Source: Bugulina stolonifera (lineage: Eukaryota > Bryozoa > Gymnolaemata > Cheilostomatida > Bugulidae). Taken from it: a stretch of 64,000 bases of DNA. Below the pieces are notes generated by a model. It was given only the letters and a program-made list of their open reading frames with translations, had not been told where the DNA came from and ran no database searches. Position numbers and translations under genes: made by a program. The stretch covers positions 10,168,001 through 10,232,000 of the forward strand of contig OW285187.1 in NCBI GenBank assembly GCA_935421135.1. Direction: 5' to 3'. Shown here piece after piece: positions 47,371 through 60,982 of this stretch (positions within the stretch are counted from its first letter, which is position 1; each line of letters begins with the position of its first letter).

Positions 47371-50300
47371 GCAATTAATTGCCAATACAATCAATATAGG
47401 GTATTTATTCTATGGTGAAAATACACAAAGGTGTCTACAGGTAGATATATAAGTTATTTACACGCACTCGGTCTAATTATTTAATTCTATGTACATGATG
47501 TATAATACACATATGGATATATCATACATTATGTTAACCAAGAGTCTGAGGGCCAACGGTGAGCATCCACTATATAGCCCCCTCACACTAGGCTTTATCT
47601 GCTCCTAGTGTTATAGACAGGATGCTTCAATATAAGGAGACTTCTCAGGAGACGGTTGCTAACTCTGCTTGTACAAGTCGTAACAGTCCTGACTGCTTCA
47701 AATAATGCATGACAAGTCCTTGAAGGGTGTCTTCTCTTGCATAGAGAGACTCCAAGCATCATTTGATACTCTCTTCGAGCTGGTGGCGGCTCTCCAACAA
47801 GTGGACTTTAGGCTCGATAGCGGCCATTTTGTTGTCTCGCAACTACGTGGACATGAGGAGTTGAAAGTTGGTAACTGGGTTATGTAACTTCGACTCAACA
47901 AATATCATACCTATCAGCATGAGGACATAACATACAAATGTAGAGGCTACCGGAAAACGAGAAAATGACAAAAAAAACTACAAAACAAAAAACAAAATAA
48001 TAACTGATAAAACACTTAAACAAAAACACTAAACAAAACTGCAATAGTGTGCACAAGCTGTGGAGCGTTGATAGATGTGTTTTACCAAGGAACTCATATT
48101 AGTTCGTACCAAGGATTATATTTAGAACCACTATCTCGTTGCAGGTCATGAGATAGTCTACCCAGCTACATCGTGGACCACAGAAATAGAATTTACCTCA
48201 CGCAGCTTACTATAGAGGAGATCAAGATGCTGACAGTAGGACCTACAGACTACGCACAGCACTGGTGAGTCCAAAGAACTTCGGCTCCAATTAAAGGTTA
48301 TAATGGATAACCCCAAACCCCCAAATTAAGTTGAATGTTAACTTTCAGCTTTGCTAGAGCTAATAATTCACTTCATTTTTGATTAGGGAGTGAATGCCAG
48401 ACCACAGTTTTTGTAATGGTTATTGACTTATTTTAGGAATATCACAAAATGGAAATGAAAAAGTGGGTATGCAGGCCTGTATATCAAATGCTGCATAATA
48501 GTGTAGTGAGAACATATTTTATTGACACCAATTCCAATATTACAGTGTTACATGTATGTTGTTCAAGCTAATAGCATTCTCTGTAATACCAGAGGAAACT
48601 ACATTAATAAAGCAAGGCTTCTGAATAAAAAGCTACTAAGCTCCCACCCACTCTCTGCTGTAGAAAATCTAAAGCAGTTGTAGAGAGAGCACCAAACTGG
48701 GCAGTTGCTAGTCAAACTATGTCCCCTAGTTTGGTTTGGGTGGTGAGTACTTGTAATTCTACTAAATAGGAGGGCATGTGCTATAGCTAAGTATAGCATA
48801 TTATATTACTTCTATTCACATGCTATGAATATCAGCGTTTGTGATATATATTTATTGGCTACTATTTATCGCTATCCATGTTCATATTTAGTTATCAAAT
48901 AAAATAATATTATAGAGCAGTAGTTGTAATATACGTGCGTGTAATCAGGCCAGGGCGCTGCCAGACGTGTTTCACAGCTGGTAGGAGTAGGCATCTCCAA
49001 TTGGTTCCACTTGTGTGATTATATGCTACACTGTATTATGTTTGATATAATCATAAAATTATTGTATACAATGCATCCTAGCCTCTGTAGCTAGTACCCC
49101 TGTTACCACCCTACAGTGGGGTACCAAGTGTGCAGCAATCCTTAGTCATAGCTAGCAGAATTCCCTTGGAGTAAATAGAAGCTTGTAACGTGTACTGATA
49201 AAACAGATTCTGTAGTTAATAGCTCATAGTATAAGACTGATTCACAATGACTTCTGATGTTACTTAGGAATAAAGATGTAAGCTGATTGGACAGTCATCC
49301 AGAACTTCCGCCTGCCGACAAACTAGATATAAACATAAGGTAAGTAAAGCCAGAACAAGATCAATTACTAAAAATGAAACAAGGGCAAGTTCAGGTAAAG
49401 AATATACAATCTATACATTGTATGTCACAAAGACTGGAATTGTCAATCCATGTGCGACGACTCGCCACGTCTCCTGACAGCCTGGTCATTTAGGTCAGTT
49501 CCGTCTGCTATGGAAATCATACTACTCAGTTCTGGCTGTTGATATGGACGTTTACTGTCTCCTGGCTGTCAGTGAGATCGTCTGGGTGCCTTTCGTCTAT
49601 ATGTTCATTACACATTAACGATAAAGAACACTGACTAAATTTGGGAGTTGTTTTACTGTTATTCATTTGTCTGAGTGTTGTCATTCCTTTAGTTCATGGT
49701 TACCCCAACTTCAATCCATCTAGTTGAGTTATAGTTAGATCTACAAGCATTTGGGCAATAGAATTGTGTGCCCTTGCCCCACTGGCAGCACACAACTGAA
49801 CAGGCAACTTCTCTAACAATTTTCCTGGACAAAACAAAAAAATAGGCATTTGTTGCAAAAACTTGTAAAATAATTGAGTTTTCAAATTGGTTGGTTAATA
49901 TAAACTACTTGTTTAACTAATGCATAATGTGCCCACTGACTGGATTTTTTGAACTTCTGGTATGCAGTACTATTAAATTAATAAATACCAATTAATACAT
50001 GTACCTGTTTTACTAAATGAACATTGTACTTACTATGAAAGCAGTTATGACTACTTAATATTGCCGCTATTTGTGACAGTGTTGAAACAATCAAAATTGT
50101 AATTGTAAAAGGCCAGGGTGCAACCGCACATATATCACTAATACTATGCCGTTGTCCAGTGGCCTACCACACTACTAACAATGTGGCTGTAATAGTTATT
50201 GTGTAATGAAATACCTCTTAATTCCCCTCAACAAAATTCTGGATTTGATTTGCATAGCCATACTACATCTAGATTATAGAACTTCTCAACTAAATTATAA

Positions 50301-50546
50301 ATAGTGTCCATTATGGAATTTATATAGGCCTATACCTGGTGAGATCATGCTCTCCATTCAACAATTGTAATGAATGATTACTTGATTTTGGAAGAAGTTA
50401 GGTTTATGTACTATAAGAGAGGATTTATTTACATCATGTGTCATTAATAAATCCAACTCATTACTGAGTTGCATGTAAAACTGGTCAGTAGAATGTTAGC
50501 TTTCAATTGATAGTTGACTCTTGCAGTTACTGGTGTAGTAACATGA
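47371..50546. other. Repeat-derived intergenic region
   Basis: No convincing gene. Contains an A-rich stretch (47960-48010) and one member of a dispersed repeat (about 48945-49190) that recurs near 60983 and, in part, near 46786. Small frames at 47698-47901 look random. Confidence 0.4.
48945..49190. repeat. Dispersed repeat, copy 1
   Basis: Shares GGCCAGGGCG, AGCTGGTAG-AGTAGG and GTACCCCTGTT-CCACC-TACAGTGGGGTACCA with 60983-61190 in the same order and orientation. A shorter related stretch is at 46786-46860. The family is unidentified. Confidence 0.65.
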
Positions 50547-53500
50547 TTACTCGTTGTTAGGGCTTTTGTTTGAATTTGATTCTCCAAAAATGTTTCCAAA
50601 TGACCTTTTCATACGCGTTATGTAGTGCCTCAGGCTTTTATTTGCATCATATGCATTGTTTATGTCTTGCTGTAGGGCAGCAACTTTTCTATTCAGACTT
50701 GTAACTTGATTCTGTAGTTGTTCCTCTGCCTGCAGAGCATTTTGTTGTTCTCTGGTTTGTTCTTGCTTTAGTTTATGTAATACGGTCTCCAAAGCAGTAA
50801 GTTTGGTACTAGTTTTAACAGTCTTGGCTTGTTCGTGAATTAGTTGTTCCTTTAATTCTTCCAGTTTAGTTGAGTTTGTCAAATTTTTATGGTTGAATTT
50901 CTCAATTGCCATGTCCCTGTTAGACAATTGACCTTTTAGTGTTTCATTTTCGTTTACACATCGAGCAATCTCTGCTTTCAAACTTTGTTTATCCTGCATA
51001 TTCTTTGTAATTTCTGATTGTAATTGGTCGAGTTGTTTTTTTAGGCTGATTACATCATACTTGTAGTCATTGTTTTTTTGACTGTTTAATTTCATAGCTG
51101 ATTGTAGATGCAGATTCTCTTTCTGCTTTTCTTCGTGATTTTTTGATAGAGCGACTAGTTTTCTGTTCAAATCAATATTTTCATTTTCAAGAATAGTGAT
51201 TTTGTTCGTCAATTCAGCCATTCTAGTTCCCAAGCTTCCTGAACTAGTTGAAGATTTGAGTGGCTCTAGAGGCAACCCTTCCTTTGAATTGTATACTGAA
51301 GACTCGTATTGTTGCTTGTAAAGGCTACTTACTGACTGAGCATGTTCTACGTCTTTCTTTGCTATAGACAGCCTTTCTCTGTCTAGTTGTCTCTCATTCT
51401 GTAGAGTAATCTCTATTGACTTCAGTCTCTTGATTTCCTCTTCAAGTTTGTAAATTTGTGAGCCTTTTTCGTTAACCACAGCTGTCATTTTTTCAAGACT
51501 GGCATTCGCCATAGCTAAGGCTTCTTTGCTTTGCTGGGCTTCATGAGCTGAATTATGTTTAATCTTGAAGTATTCTATTTCAAGTTTTGTATAGTTCTCC
51601 AAAGCAACAGTGAGTTGTCTCTTATGGTTATCTGCATCATTTATCTGCTGCCGCATGCAAATTTCATTTGCTTCTAGCTTGCTGTTTGCCATATTAAGCT
51701 CCTTGCTATACTGCCTGTGAATATTGCTGATGCTGCTTTTCTGCTCTGCGCACTCTTTATTAATAACTTTATTTGCAGACTCCGATTTTGATAGTTGGGA
51801 TTGAAGATCATCGACTGTAAGTGTGTGCTCATGAAGTTGAGCTTTGTAGTCTTGCTGTAATTTTAGCTTTTCGGCCGACAACTTTTGAATGTTTTCATCA
51901 AGTTGTTCTATTGTAGTTATTAAAGGTTTGAGGTTCTTTGTTGCTTTTTCGTGAAGTTCTTTCTTTTCAGATAATAGGGTAGTAATTATCTGTTGCTGAA
52001 TTTTTAGTTGTCTCAAGTACTCTTCTGCTGTGTTTTCGTGTGATTCTTTTTCGTCTTCTATTGTCTTTTTAAGTACTGCCTGCAGTGCTGCGAAGTTTTG
52101 TTCCCTGGCAATGGTACACTCTTGAAGTGATCGCTTATATTTTCTTTCAAGCTGCAAGTAATCGCATTGTAATTGGTTTAGTTTTTCGCTTGAGTGCAAG
52201 CTGCTCTTTTCACTATCTTTCCCAGTTGCTTCAGCTCTTTCCAATTTCTGATGAGCACAGTGCAATGAAGTTGTTACACCGTCTAAATTTTCAGATTCGA
52301 ATGTGTTGTTTGTTTCATTTTCATGTGCTTCTCTATAGTTTTCTGCGGCAAGTCGTTCAACAATTTCTTTAAGTTGGTTCACTTCGTCTTTGTATTCGGT
52401 TTGCATCCTGACCACTTCATTATGGTGTTTGTCATTTGCAGTAACGACATTTGCCTGCATCTCATCAAGGGTTTGTTTAAATTTTTCATGGAGGTAGATC
52501 TGCTTCATATAGGAGCTTTGCAACTCACTGAACACCGAGCTGTTTGTTATTTGAATGTTTTTTACTAGCAGCTCTATATGCTCTGTTAGCGTTTTTAGTG
52601 AAGATAATTCACTTGCTGTCTTGTTTTCTTCTAGTAGTTTTTGAGGTTCCATAAGTGACGCTAAAAGTCTTTTAGCATCAGACTCGATAGCCTTTAACAT
52701 GAGAACCTTTTTGCTCACATTTTCATCCGATCTTGATATATCAGTTTCTATGTCACTTGCATTACATGAGTTGCTGGTTCCTTGCTTCGAAGAACTCGCA
52801 AATGTTTTCATTGGGTTATTTATGAAGTCAAACTGATCGCTGTGTTGATTGAACTCAGTTAAATTTTTGATTGCCCGAGATTGGGTCGCACACTCACTTT
52901 CCATTTGTTTTATTGTGAACAACTGTGCCCTGTTTTGCTGTTGCAAGTCTGATATATCACGGTTTGATGCTTCTTCAGCATTTCTTAACTGAGCTTTCAG
53001 TTTTGTATTTTCAGCGGTTAGAATTTGGTTACTGCTTTCCTTTCTTGCCAACATAAGTCTAATATTTTCATCTTCGCTTCCTTCCCTGTTCATGGTGACT
53101 ACGCTGTTTTGTACACTGGTAGTTTGGCTTCCCTGGTAGCCTATTATGCTATCAGACTGCATTCTCAAGGACCTATTTTCCTTCTCAAGCAAACAGATTC
53201 TTTGTTGTAAATATTTAATTTTGTCATTTTTTTCAAGTGATAGTGCTGACGACTTCCTTTCCTTGCTTTCTCGTTGACCCATCAATATTGCTTTGCCGCT
53301 GTCTTTCCTTGATCGTATGGTTTGTGTGACTCGATTGATTTCTGATAATGTTTTAATTTCATCATATGCTTGCTGTGTTGATCTCAGTTTTTCCATTGCT
53401 TCCATCAAACTTGTACTCAGGTTTGAATTTTCATTTGTTAGCTGGGAAATTTTCAACTGGAATAATTGTGTTTTGCTGTCAGTTGTATTTTGTTTGTTCT

Positions 53501-56500
53501 GGAGGTCTTCAAATGCTTGCTGTATTGATTTTAAGTTATTCTCTGTGTCAGTCACTTGTTTGCTTAGCTGAGAGTTTTCGCGCACAAGTTGGGTAGATTT
53601 TGCCTTACTACATTCTGTTTCTTGCTGAATTACAGTCTTTTCTACCATTAATTCTTCAAATGCTTTTTGTATTCTTTTCAAGTTTTCAGTCAGTTCTGCT
53701 TTATCCTTGTTCAATTTATTTGCTTGAGTTTGCATCAACTCTAATGTTCTTTGATTGTCATTCTGTTGCTCCAACAGGCTTTTCAATTGTGTCAATTCAC
53801 AATTAAGTGCTTCTATTTTAGCATCTTTTTTCACAAAAGCTTTTTGGTTGCATTTTTTATCTTCAGAAACCTGGGCTGTGATATTGTGGTAATCTTTGAT
53901 CAGCTCCTGTTGAGCATTGCGCAACTCTTGAATTTGGTCTTTGAGTGATGAGTTTAGAAGTTGTTTTTCTTCTAATTTATCATCCAGTTCTGCAATTTGG
54001 CATTTTAACTCTACTCTTTCTTTTTCTGTTGTTTGTTTGTCAGACTCGAATTTCTTATTTTGGCATTCCCTTTCTTGTTTCATTTGTTCATTGTATTCTG
54101 CTAGCTTCCGATTCATTTCCTGTATGTGATTCTCTTTGAGACTATCTATCTCATTTTGCAATAATGCCTTCTCTGCGGTTAGGCGACTCTCCTTGTCTAA
54201 AGCTGTTTGGTTCATACTTGTGTTTTGTTCATGGAGCTCAGAAAATCTCTCTTGCCAAATTTTGCCCTCATCAGTTCTTATATTCAGCTGCCTTTTACTT
54301 TCTGCCAAGTTGTTGTCATAGGTTTGTTTTAGGTTTTCCAGTCTTTCCATGGCATCATCTAATCGTGTTTGCTCTGCTTTGAGTTGACTTTCTAGTTTGT
54401 TGCATAATTCATTCTTCTTGGCTAGTTCCTGTTTCAAGGTTACAATTTCTTCTTGATGTTGTGCACGTGCTGCCATTTGCTGATCTAGTAAACTTTGTCC
54501 TTGGTCAGTAGCCAACTTAACCTGTATAACATGAAAAGGGTTGCATCATTGTAGCAATCATTATTCATAACCAAGTTGCAGTTTGAAGAATTTTGAATTA
54601 TAAGTTTGTCTGTTTTGCCAACTAAATTTCCATGCTTGGGTAATTATAAGGGTAGAGGTAGCTGCAACGTTCGTATTCAAAGAGTAAGAGAAGGAGGCTT
54701 GCCTTTAAAAACTTGGATATATGTTACTATGAGACTATGAGATGTATACTACTGGTACGCCAACTTTTAGCTAGAACTTTATGAGCTTTTCAGAAATATT
54801 AAAATTTAACACAGAGCTCCCAAGCTTTATTCATTTATCTACATGTAAATCCTAAACGAAAAGTAAACATAATAAGCTCATAATTAGCTCCTCAATTGTA
54901 GTTATTATGATGTAAATTTGCAATTTCAGTTAAAAACTTGCACTCTGAACACATGCTTGTACTTGAAAACCACCATGATTTATTTACTAATAGAATCAAA
55001 CTCCCTGAAGTTAATGATAATTAAAAATTAAATCTTTTCTATCTATTAAATTTCGATAAAGCCTACATTTTGGTGAAAATACACTAGATTTGTATGACAT
55101 ATTCCCCTCTTTATGAAACTTTGTTATGCAACATCTATAATTCTAATGCCTATTATAATTATAGTGAGGATTCTACTGAAATCGGTAGGCTGGTGGGTGG
55201 CCTGCCACAACAGACCTCGATAAATATAAATTATGGTCTGAAACCTTGGTTACTTCACATGAGTTCATGAGCTCGTCATAGCATCCAACTATTAGCACTT
55301 GTGATTGGTAAACGTTTTTACAGTGTTTTTGGTGTCAAACTTAACTATTGCAATGGTATCAGTAGCGTTCACGTTCAGCAACTCAACTGAATTCATTGTG
55401 AAACCGAGGGGAACATCGCATGCAGATTTATCAAAGACGGGCCTCCTCCTCTTACTCCTTTTCCTAATGTACATGTATCATCATGTTAACTTATGTTTGA
55501 ACACGTGATCACCATGTCCACCAAAATGCTGTCAAATAAGTCTTTTATCAGCTTTGTCCCATATGTGATCTATTTTTTACTAGTTCTCGTGCATTTTTTC
55601 TTTCCATCATATTGTCGATTTTAGCCTGTTACTTTCAAATGCTATAAGACACCCTGAGACATCATTACCACATGAACAAATTTATCCTACATTTGTCACT
55701 TTCTATGGACACTAATAGACCGTTAGCACTTGACCTCTGCAGTTGGTGCACAGTAACTTACTTGACTGCTGTTTCACCATATTGCAACAATTTAGTAGAA
55801 AATGCAGTTTAAAAATTGTTTTGTATGCATTATGTTACTTGCCTCTTTCTCGGCACATAGCCTGGCTTTCTCCTCTTTTTTCTGTTGCTCTGTAATGTGT
55901 TTCAGCTCCTCCTGCTGAGTAGATAGCCGGTGATGAAGCTGTTCATTAGTACACTTTACATCCAGATTTTTGCTCTCCAGCTCACTGATGACCGATTGTG
56001 ATTCCCTCTCAATTTTTTCTTTTGAAAATACCAAGTGTGATATTTTCTGATGCAATTGATGGATCTCTGAAGTTCCTTCACTTAGGCGACGTTGGGCATC
56101 AGCTAGCATAGCGTTCAGCTCTTGTTTATCATGGTTGAGCTCACGGTTCAGCCTCCTTATTTCTTCCATATTTTGTTTAAGCATATTACAATCCTGCTGT
56201 TGCTTGCCCATCTGAGTTTTCAACCCTGCAATCTCCTCCTTAGATTTGTCTAGCATTAGACAATGCTTCCAAAGCTGATCATTTTTCATTTGCAACTCTA
56301 TTTCTATGCCATCTGTGATATTCGTTGGGATGAATGAATTCAAACTAGTAGTGGTATTGCTTTCACACATAGCTGTGGCAATGGAGTGGCGTTTAAAATA
56401 TCTTGAGCTGCTACATGCATCTGATAGGAACCTTGTATTCGGTGTCGCTTCTATTTTAAATTGGAATGGTAAGTGACCCTGAGATGTATCCAATATGGAT

Positions 56501-56995
56501 CTGCAATATTTTGAGCCTATGTATAATATGGTGATGTGAGTATGAAGTACATGCAAATATTTGCATTATTTGCATTAGTTGTTAACTATATTCCCACTTC
56601 ATCTACATGTACCTCTTACATCCGCTGTAAATTATGATTCAAATGATATATTTCTTTTTAGGCTGTAAGCACCAGTTATGGTACTGTGGTATTGTACCAT
56701 TGTTGTGAAGCTATATGCAGGGATTTAAATAATGTAAAACTAATGTTATCCTACCTATCATATGTCGTTCTTGGTGCATGACAGTTACTAGCCACCAATG
56801 AGACTTGATCTCGTCCCTTGGAATCACTTAGACCGCACTGTGAACCTGCTTTCTGTTCGCAGTACTCTTTTGTAGACTCCATTACGCACAGAGTGTCAAA
56901 TTCTTCTATGGAATCTGACTGTTGCGCTGCAGCCTTACTACTGGTGTTATCACTGCTGCATGTATCATATAGTTTGATTTTTCTACACTCACTCT
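50547..56995 (-). CDS. Large coiled-coil protein, at least about 1,618 aa, 5' end unresolved
   Basis: Three exons can be chained in transcript order: 56995-56789, 56516-55843, 54521-50547. The last is a single uninterrupted exon of 1325 codons including the stop. The first exon is polar and Ser-rich (SDNTSSKAAAQQSDSIEEFD); its donor at 56789 was chosen for phase. From the second exon on, almost everything is heptad coiled coil (KQQQDCNMLKQNMEEIRRLN; QLNIRTDEGKIWQERFSELH; a repeated LRSTQQAYDEI/LKSIQQAFEDL/LKRIQKAFEEL theme at the N-terminal side of the big exon). The protein ends RMKRSFGNIFGESNSNKSPN. The 55843/54521 intron fits only a GC donor (GAG|GCAAGT). No ATG exon was found upstream of 56995. 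It resembles golgin, centrosomal or ciliary coiled-coil proteins by composition only, and no family is recognised. Confidence 0.85.
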
Positions 56996-57786
56996 CTGAA
57001 ATTTAAACGTATTAAACAATTTATGCTTAAGTTGTTGCGAATTATCTCTGGTTTAATGATCTGTCTAATTTTGCTCATCTACATTTGTTGTACATGTAGA
57101 TGTGGCCAATGACCCTTCGCACCGCAACCACTTGATGGCCTTGCCCTTAGCAATGCAACATGTGACTACCCAGCCTACTGTATATTATCCCCTCGGCTAG
57201 TCCTTGTGATTGTTAGTGCATTGATATAATGTTGACTAGTTGAAAGCAGAGAGAAGACTGCGAATCTATAACATTGATCTGTTGTCTTATAGATAAACTA
57301 TGACACCTATGACTTCAGGTGAGCCCTGGATAATTGCTACAATCCCGTTAAGTAAGTAAGGACGAACAAGGTAAAAGTTTGTTATGCTAATTAATAAAAA
57401 TATATAATATATACATTGTAATTAAAAGACAGTAATGGATGTTGGTTGCTAATATAAGTGTAAGTTGAATACAACGGGACATAATGTATATACCAGAGTC
57501 GTCCGGCTACTGGTGATCGTTTAATACAGATGATTCAACAACTAATTTAACGTCTGTGATGACTCCTAGGAACCTGTTGGGTTTCATGTAATAGTTCTAG
57601 ATGTAACTTAATTTGTAAACGGAAACCTTGAGTTCGATTTGATGTCAGAATTTGCTAGCTGTTAGCATTAAAGAGATGTAATCAGGCCTAGATACACAGT
57701 GATATGGAATTTCTTGAATTTGGAAACCTGTCAGATTTTTCAACATAATATGATCTCACATTTTTATATGGTCACTTTCATAATAT

Positions 57787-58809
57787 TGTAGTGAATCAGC
57801 ATAGCCTGCCACGGCATGGACTATAACTTGTGCTAATAACCTTATACGTGAAACCTACACTTGCCTGACATTGTTCCAATCTCTCATACATGCATTGACA
57901 TTACTCTCATATATAATCTTATACATGCATGGACATTACACTATTATCTATTATTATAATCAACTGCTGTATACATAGTGTGCTTTAGATTGTTATTATT
58001 CGCCAATCAGGTTGTCGCATTTTCTACATGGTTCAACTATACTATGTGTGCAATTACCTATATCCTGATTGTATTCTCTAAGTCTTTTACCTGTATACTT
58101 TTGGGGGAGAAGTGTCAGAACACGGCCATATTTATATGTAATCCATACTGAAATATTGTAAGCACTTTTTGTGCAAGGCCGACCCTTTTGGTGGCTGACG
58201 TCGGGCGGAACTTCGCCATGTTGTTGCGTAAGTTCCGGCCCGATACCTTATCGTACCAGCTCGATCGATACCTTATTGTACCAGCCCGATACCTTATCGT
58301 ACCTTTTTCCGGAAGTGTTATTAGTATAAAAGCCAGCGCATTCCTTGTATCAAATCAGTTGTTGATTGCGCTCTAATAAAGCAACATCTCCTAACTCAAC
58401 CTAGAGTCTTACTCTTGCAGGCAGGTAGCTCCACCTACAGGTCTTCTTAGACCTAAGCGGTGGAGCTCATCCTCATACTTGTTTAATCACTCTTTCTACA
58501 CTCCTTGTGAGTTCTGCATCATCGGACTTTAGCCGATCCCGGATTCTTCATGAATCTAGCGTCGGGTCTAAGCCCTTAGATCAATACTACTTCTTTCTAC
58601 ACTCCTTTGGAGTATAAACCTACAGACCCACGTCGACCCTGGACTCTTCCATGAGTCTCAGCCTCGGCCTACGTCTTTATCAACAATCATAGAGTTTAAC
58701 TAACTGTTCACTCTCTATGTAATGTGTGGAAGTTACCTTGGTCGCCCTCTACCAACCACCAAGCACTTCCTGTACCAGTGCTATATCGGCACTCGTACGT
58801 AACCCTACA
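57787..58809 (+). mobile_element. LTR-like arm, + orientation
   Basis: About 1 kb starting TGTAGTGAATCAGCATAGCC. A TATAAA box (58325-58330) is followed by AATAAA (58375-58380) and a roughly 430-bp U5-like tail ending CCCTACACA. An inverted, clearly homologous copy occupies about 59755-60711. No gag or pol sequence is adjacent. Confidence 0.65.
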
Positions 58810-59754
58810 CAGCAAAACATTACAATATGCTATGCACATGCATTCATCAAGTTGCAATCAATTACCATAGTTTTGAAGCATTTTAATTTAACATTTGAGC
58901 ATTGAAATATTTTTTGATATCGTGTTGAATACATCGCCATTGCTGTAGAAATGAGTATACATGTATGTAGTATACATGGTTGTGGTTCGACATGAATCAG
59001 AAACAGCATTGATTATTTAAATGGTTCAGTTTTGAAAGTAAGAGACAACTTATTGCAGGTTTAATGGAATATCAGCACTGTTACGAGTATTTTGTTTAGA
59101 TGAGACATAGAGTTTTTGCATTGTTGTTCGCAATATTTCAAATTTTTAGCATGGTTTCGTTGATTACTAGCAATAACTATATTATAATTGACAATCATAG
59201 CCTTTTAGCAAGTTGGCAAAGTAGATGATAGTGTGATTTTGTAAAAACTCACCGCCATTTTTATCTGACATCACAGCCGTTATGATAATGCATTAAATGA
59301 CAATGTTTTTACATTGTGTGTACCTAAGATTTCCACCATTGGTCTACTATATTTTAGCAGAAATCCCTAAATTTTTGATAATATAGTATTATAATTTCGT
59401 TGATTCTTAGAATGATGTGTGCCCAGCAATGTTTCTTTTTTTGACTTCATTACATTCCATGCATTCCAACGATTATATTCATTAAAACAGTGTTTTCTTG
59501 AATCATTGTTTAAATGAAGCATTGTAAGATGACTAATAATGTGCAATTGGCTATGTCAATATTACAATCATTTACACGATCTTATATAATGTATGGCTTG
59601 TGTTGTTGGTGTTCATCATTGTTTTAATCTGTGGCAAGCTTAGCGTTTGCTATGTGAAATGTTTGTATTGTAGGCTGATATATTTTTTCAAGAAAATTTG
59701 GAGTATTTTCATGGGCATCGGAGCTGCTGTATAGAATATTGTAATGTTTTTGTG
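58810..59754. other. Spacer between the two inverted LTR-like arms
   Basis: About 950 bp of AT-rich sequence with no confident coding region. A few bases next to each arm (AAAACATTACAATAT) are also shared, so the homologous unit extends slightly past the arms. A - strand frame at 59624-59827 runs from the spacer into the arm but has no recognised domain. Confidence 0.45.
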
Positions 59755-60711
59755 TTTGTTTACATACGGGTGCCGATATGGGAAGGGCTTGGTGGTTGGT
59801 AGAGGACGACCAGGTGACCTTCCACACATTACATAAAGAGTGAACAGTTAGTTGGTGCTCTTGTAATTATATATCTTGACGTAGGCCGATGCTGAGACTC
59901 GTCTAAGAGTCCAGGGTCGACGTAGGTCTGTAGAGTTTATACTCCAAAGAAGTGTAGAAAGAAGTTCTGATAATCTAGGTACTTAGGCCCGACGCTAGAT
60001 TCACGTAGAAGCCGGGATCGACTTAAGCCATAGATGTAGACTCATAAAGAGTGTAGAAGAGATGCTTAAACGAGTATGAGGATGAGCTCGAGCTGTATGG
60101 GTCTAATAGATCCGCCGTGGAGCTATCTGCCTGCAAGAGTAAGCCTCTAGGTTTGAGTTAGGAGATGTTGCTTTATTAGAGCGCAATCAACAACTGACTA
60201 GATACAGAAAATGTGCTGATTTATATACTAAATGTACTTCCGGAAAAAGGTACGATAAGGTATCGGGCTAGGCCGATAAGGTATCGGGCGGAACTGATGC
60301 AACAACATGGATGGTTCCACCCGACGTCGGCCACCAAAAGGGTCGGCCTTGCACAAAAAGTGCTTACAATAGTCCGAAATGGATAATATATAAATATGGG
60401 CCTATTTCAAGATAGCGGCCTCCAAAAGTACATAGTAAAAGACTTAGTATGTGCTAATCAGACAAGAGAAGATAATTGCTTATATAATAAGGGAAAAACC
60501 AAGTGTAATTGCAATGGTCTGATTGGTTAAGAATATAATAATAGAAGCACACTATATGACAGTAGTTGTTTATAATAAGAGTAATGTTCATGCATGTATA
60601 ATAAGAGTACAAGGTAAGACAATGCATGTATGAGTAATATGAAAACAATGTCAATGTATGTATACACAAGAGGATAGTCCATGCCGTGGCAGGCTATGCT
60701 GTTTCACCACA
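59755..60711 (-). mobile_element. LTR-like arm, - orientation
   Basis: Inverted homologue of 57787-58809: reverse-strand TATATAAAT box near 60220-60228, AATAAA as TTTATT at 60172-60177, and the mirrored edge ending ...GTTTCACCACA at 60711. Several indels separate the two arms, so they diverged before or after insertion rather than being a recent identical pair. Confidence 0.65.
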
Positions 60712-60982
60712 ATATTGATAAATACTGCAAGCTTTATGGGTTATTTTAAAATTTATATAAAACTGTGAATTATCTTTCCATTCAGCACTTTTGCCATTGC
60801 TGTAATTTAATCCTATTCTAAAACTTCAGTTATGTTGTACAAGTTACACCCACGAATCATGCAAAATAGTCCGCTCTCGTGAGTATTCAAGCCAAAGGAA
60901 TAACTGAAAAATGAGCTCATTGCATGCTAGAATGCCCTGCCCATTAAACCCCAGGACCTGAGAACTAGTATTGTAATATACA

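Noticed and set aside
52085..54382. Multiple + strand frames opposite the large coiled-coil exon
   Set aside because: Antisense shadows of Lys/Gln/Glu-rich heptads, which read as Phe/Leu/Ser-rich frames.
55292..55508. Frames on both strands in the coiled-coil gene intron
   Set aside because: Both strands are open over the same short stretch. No splice sites connect them to the flanking exons, and no domain is visible.
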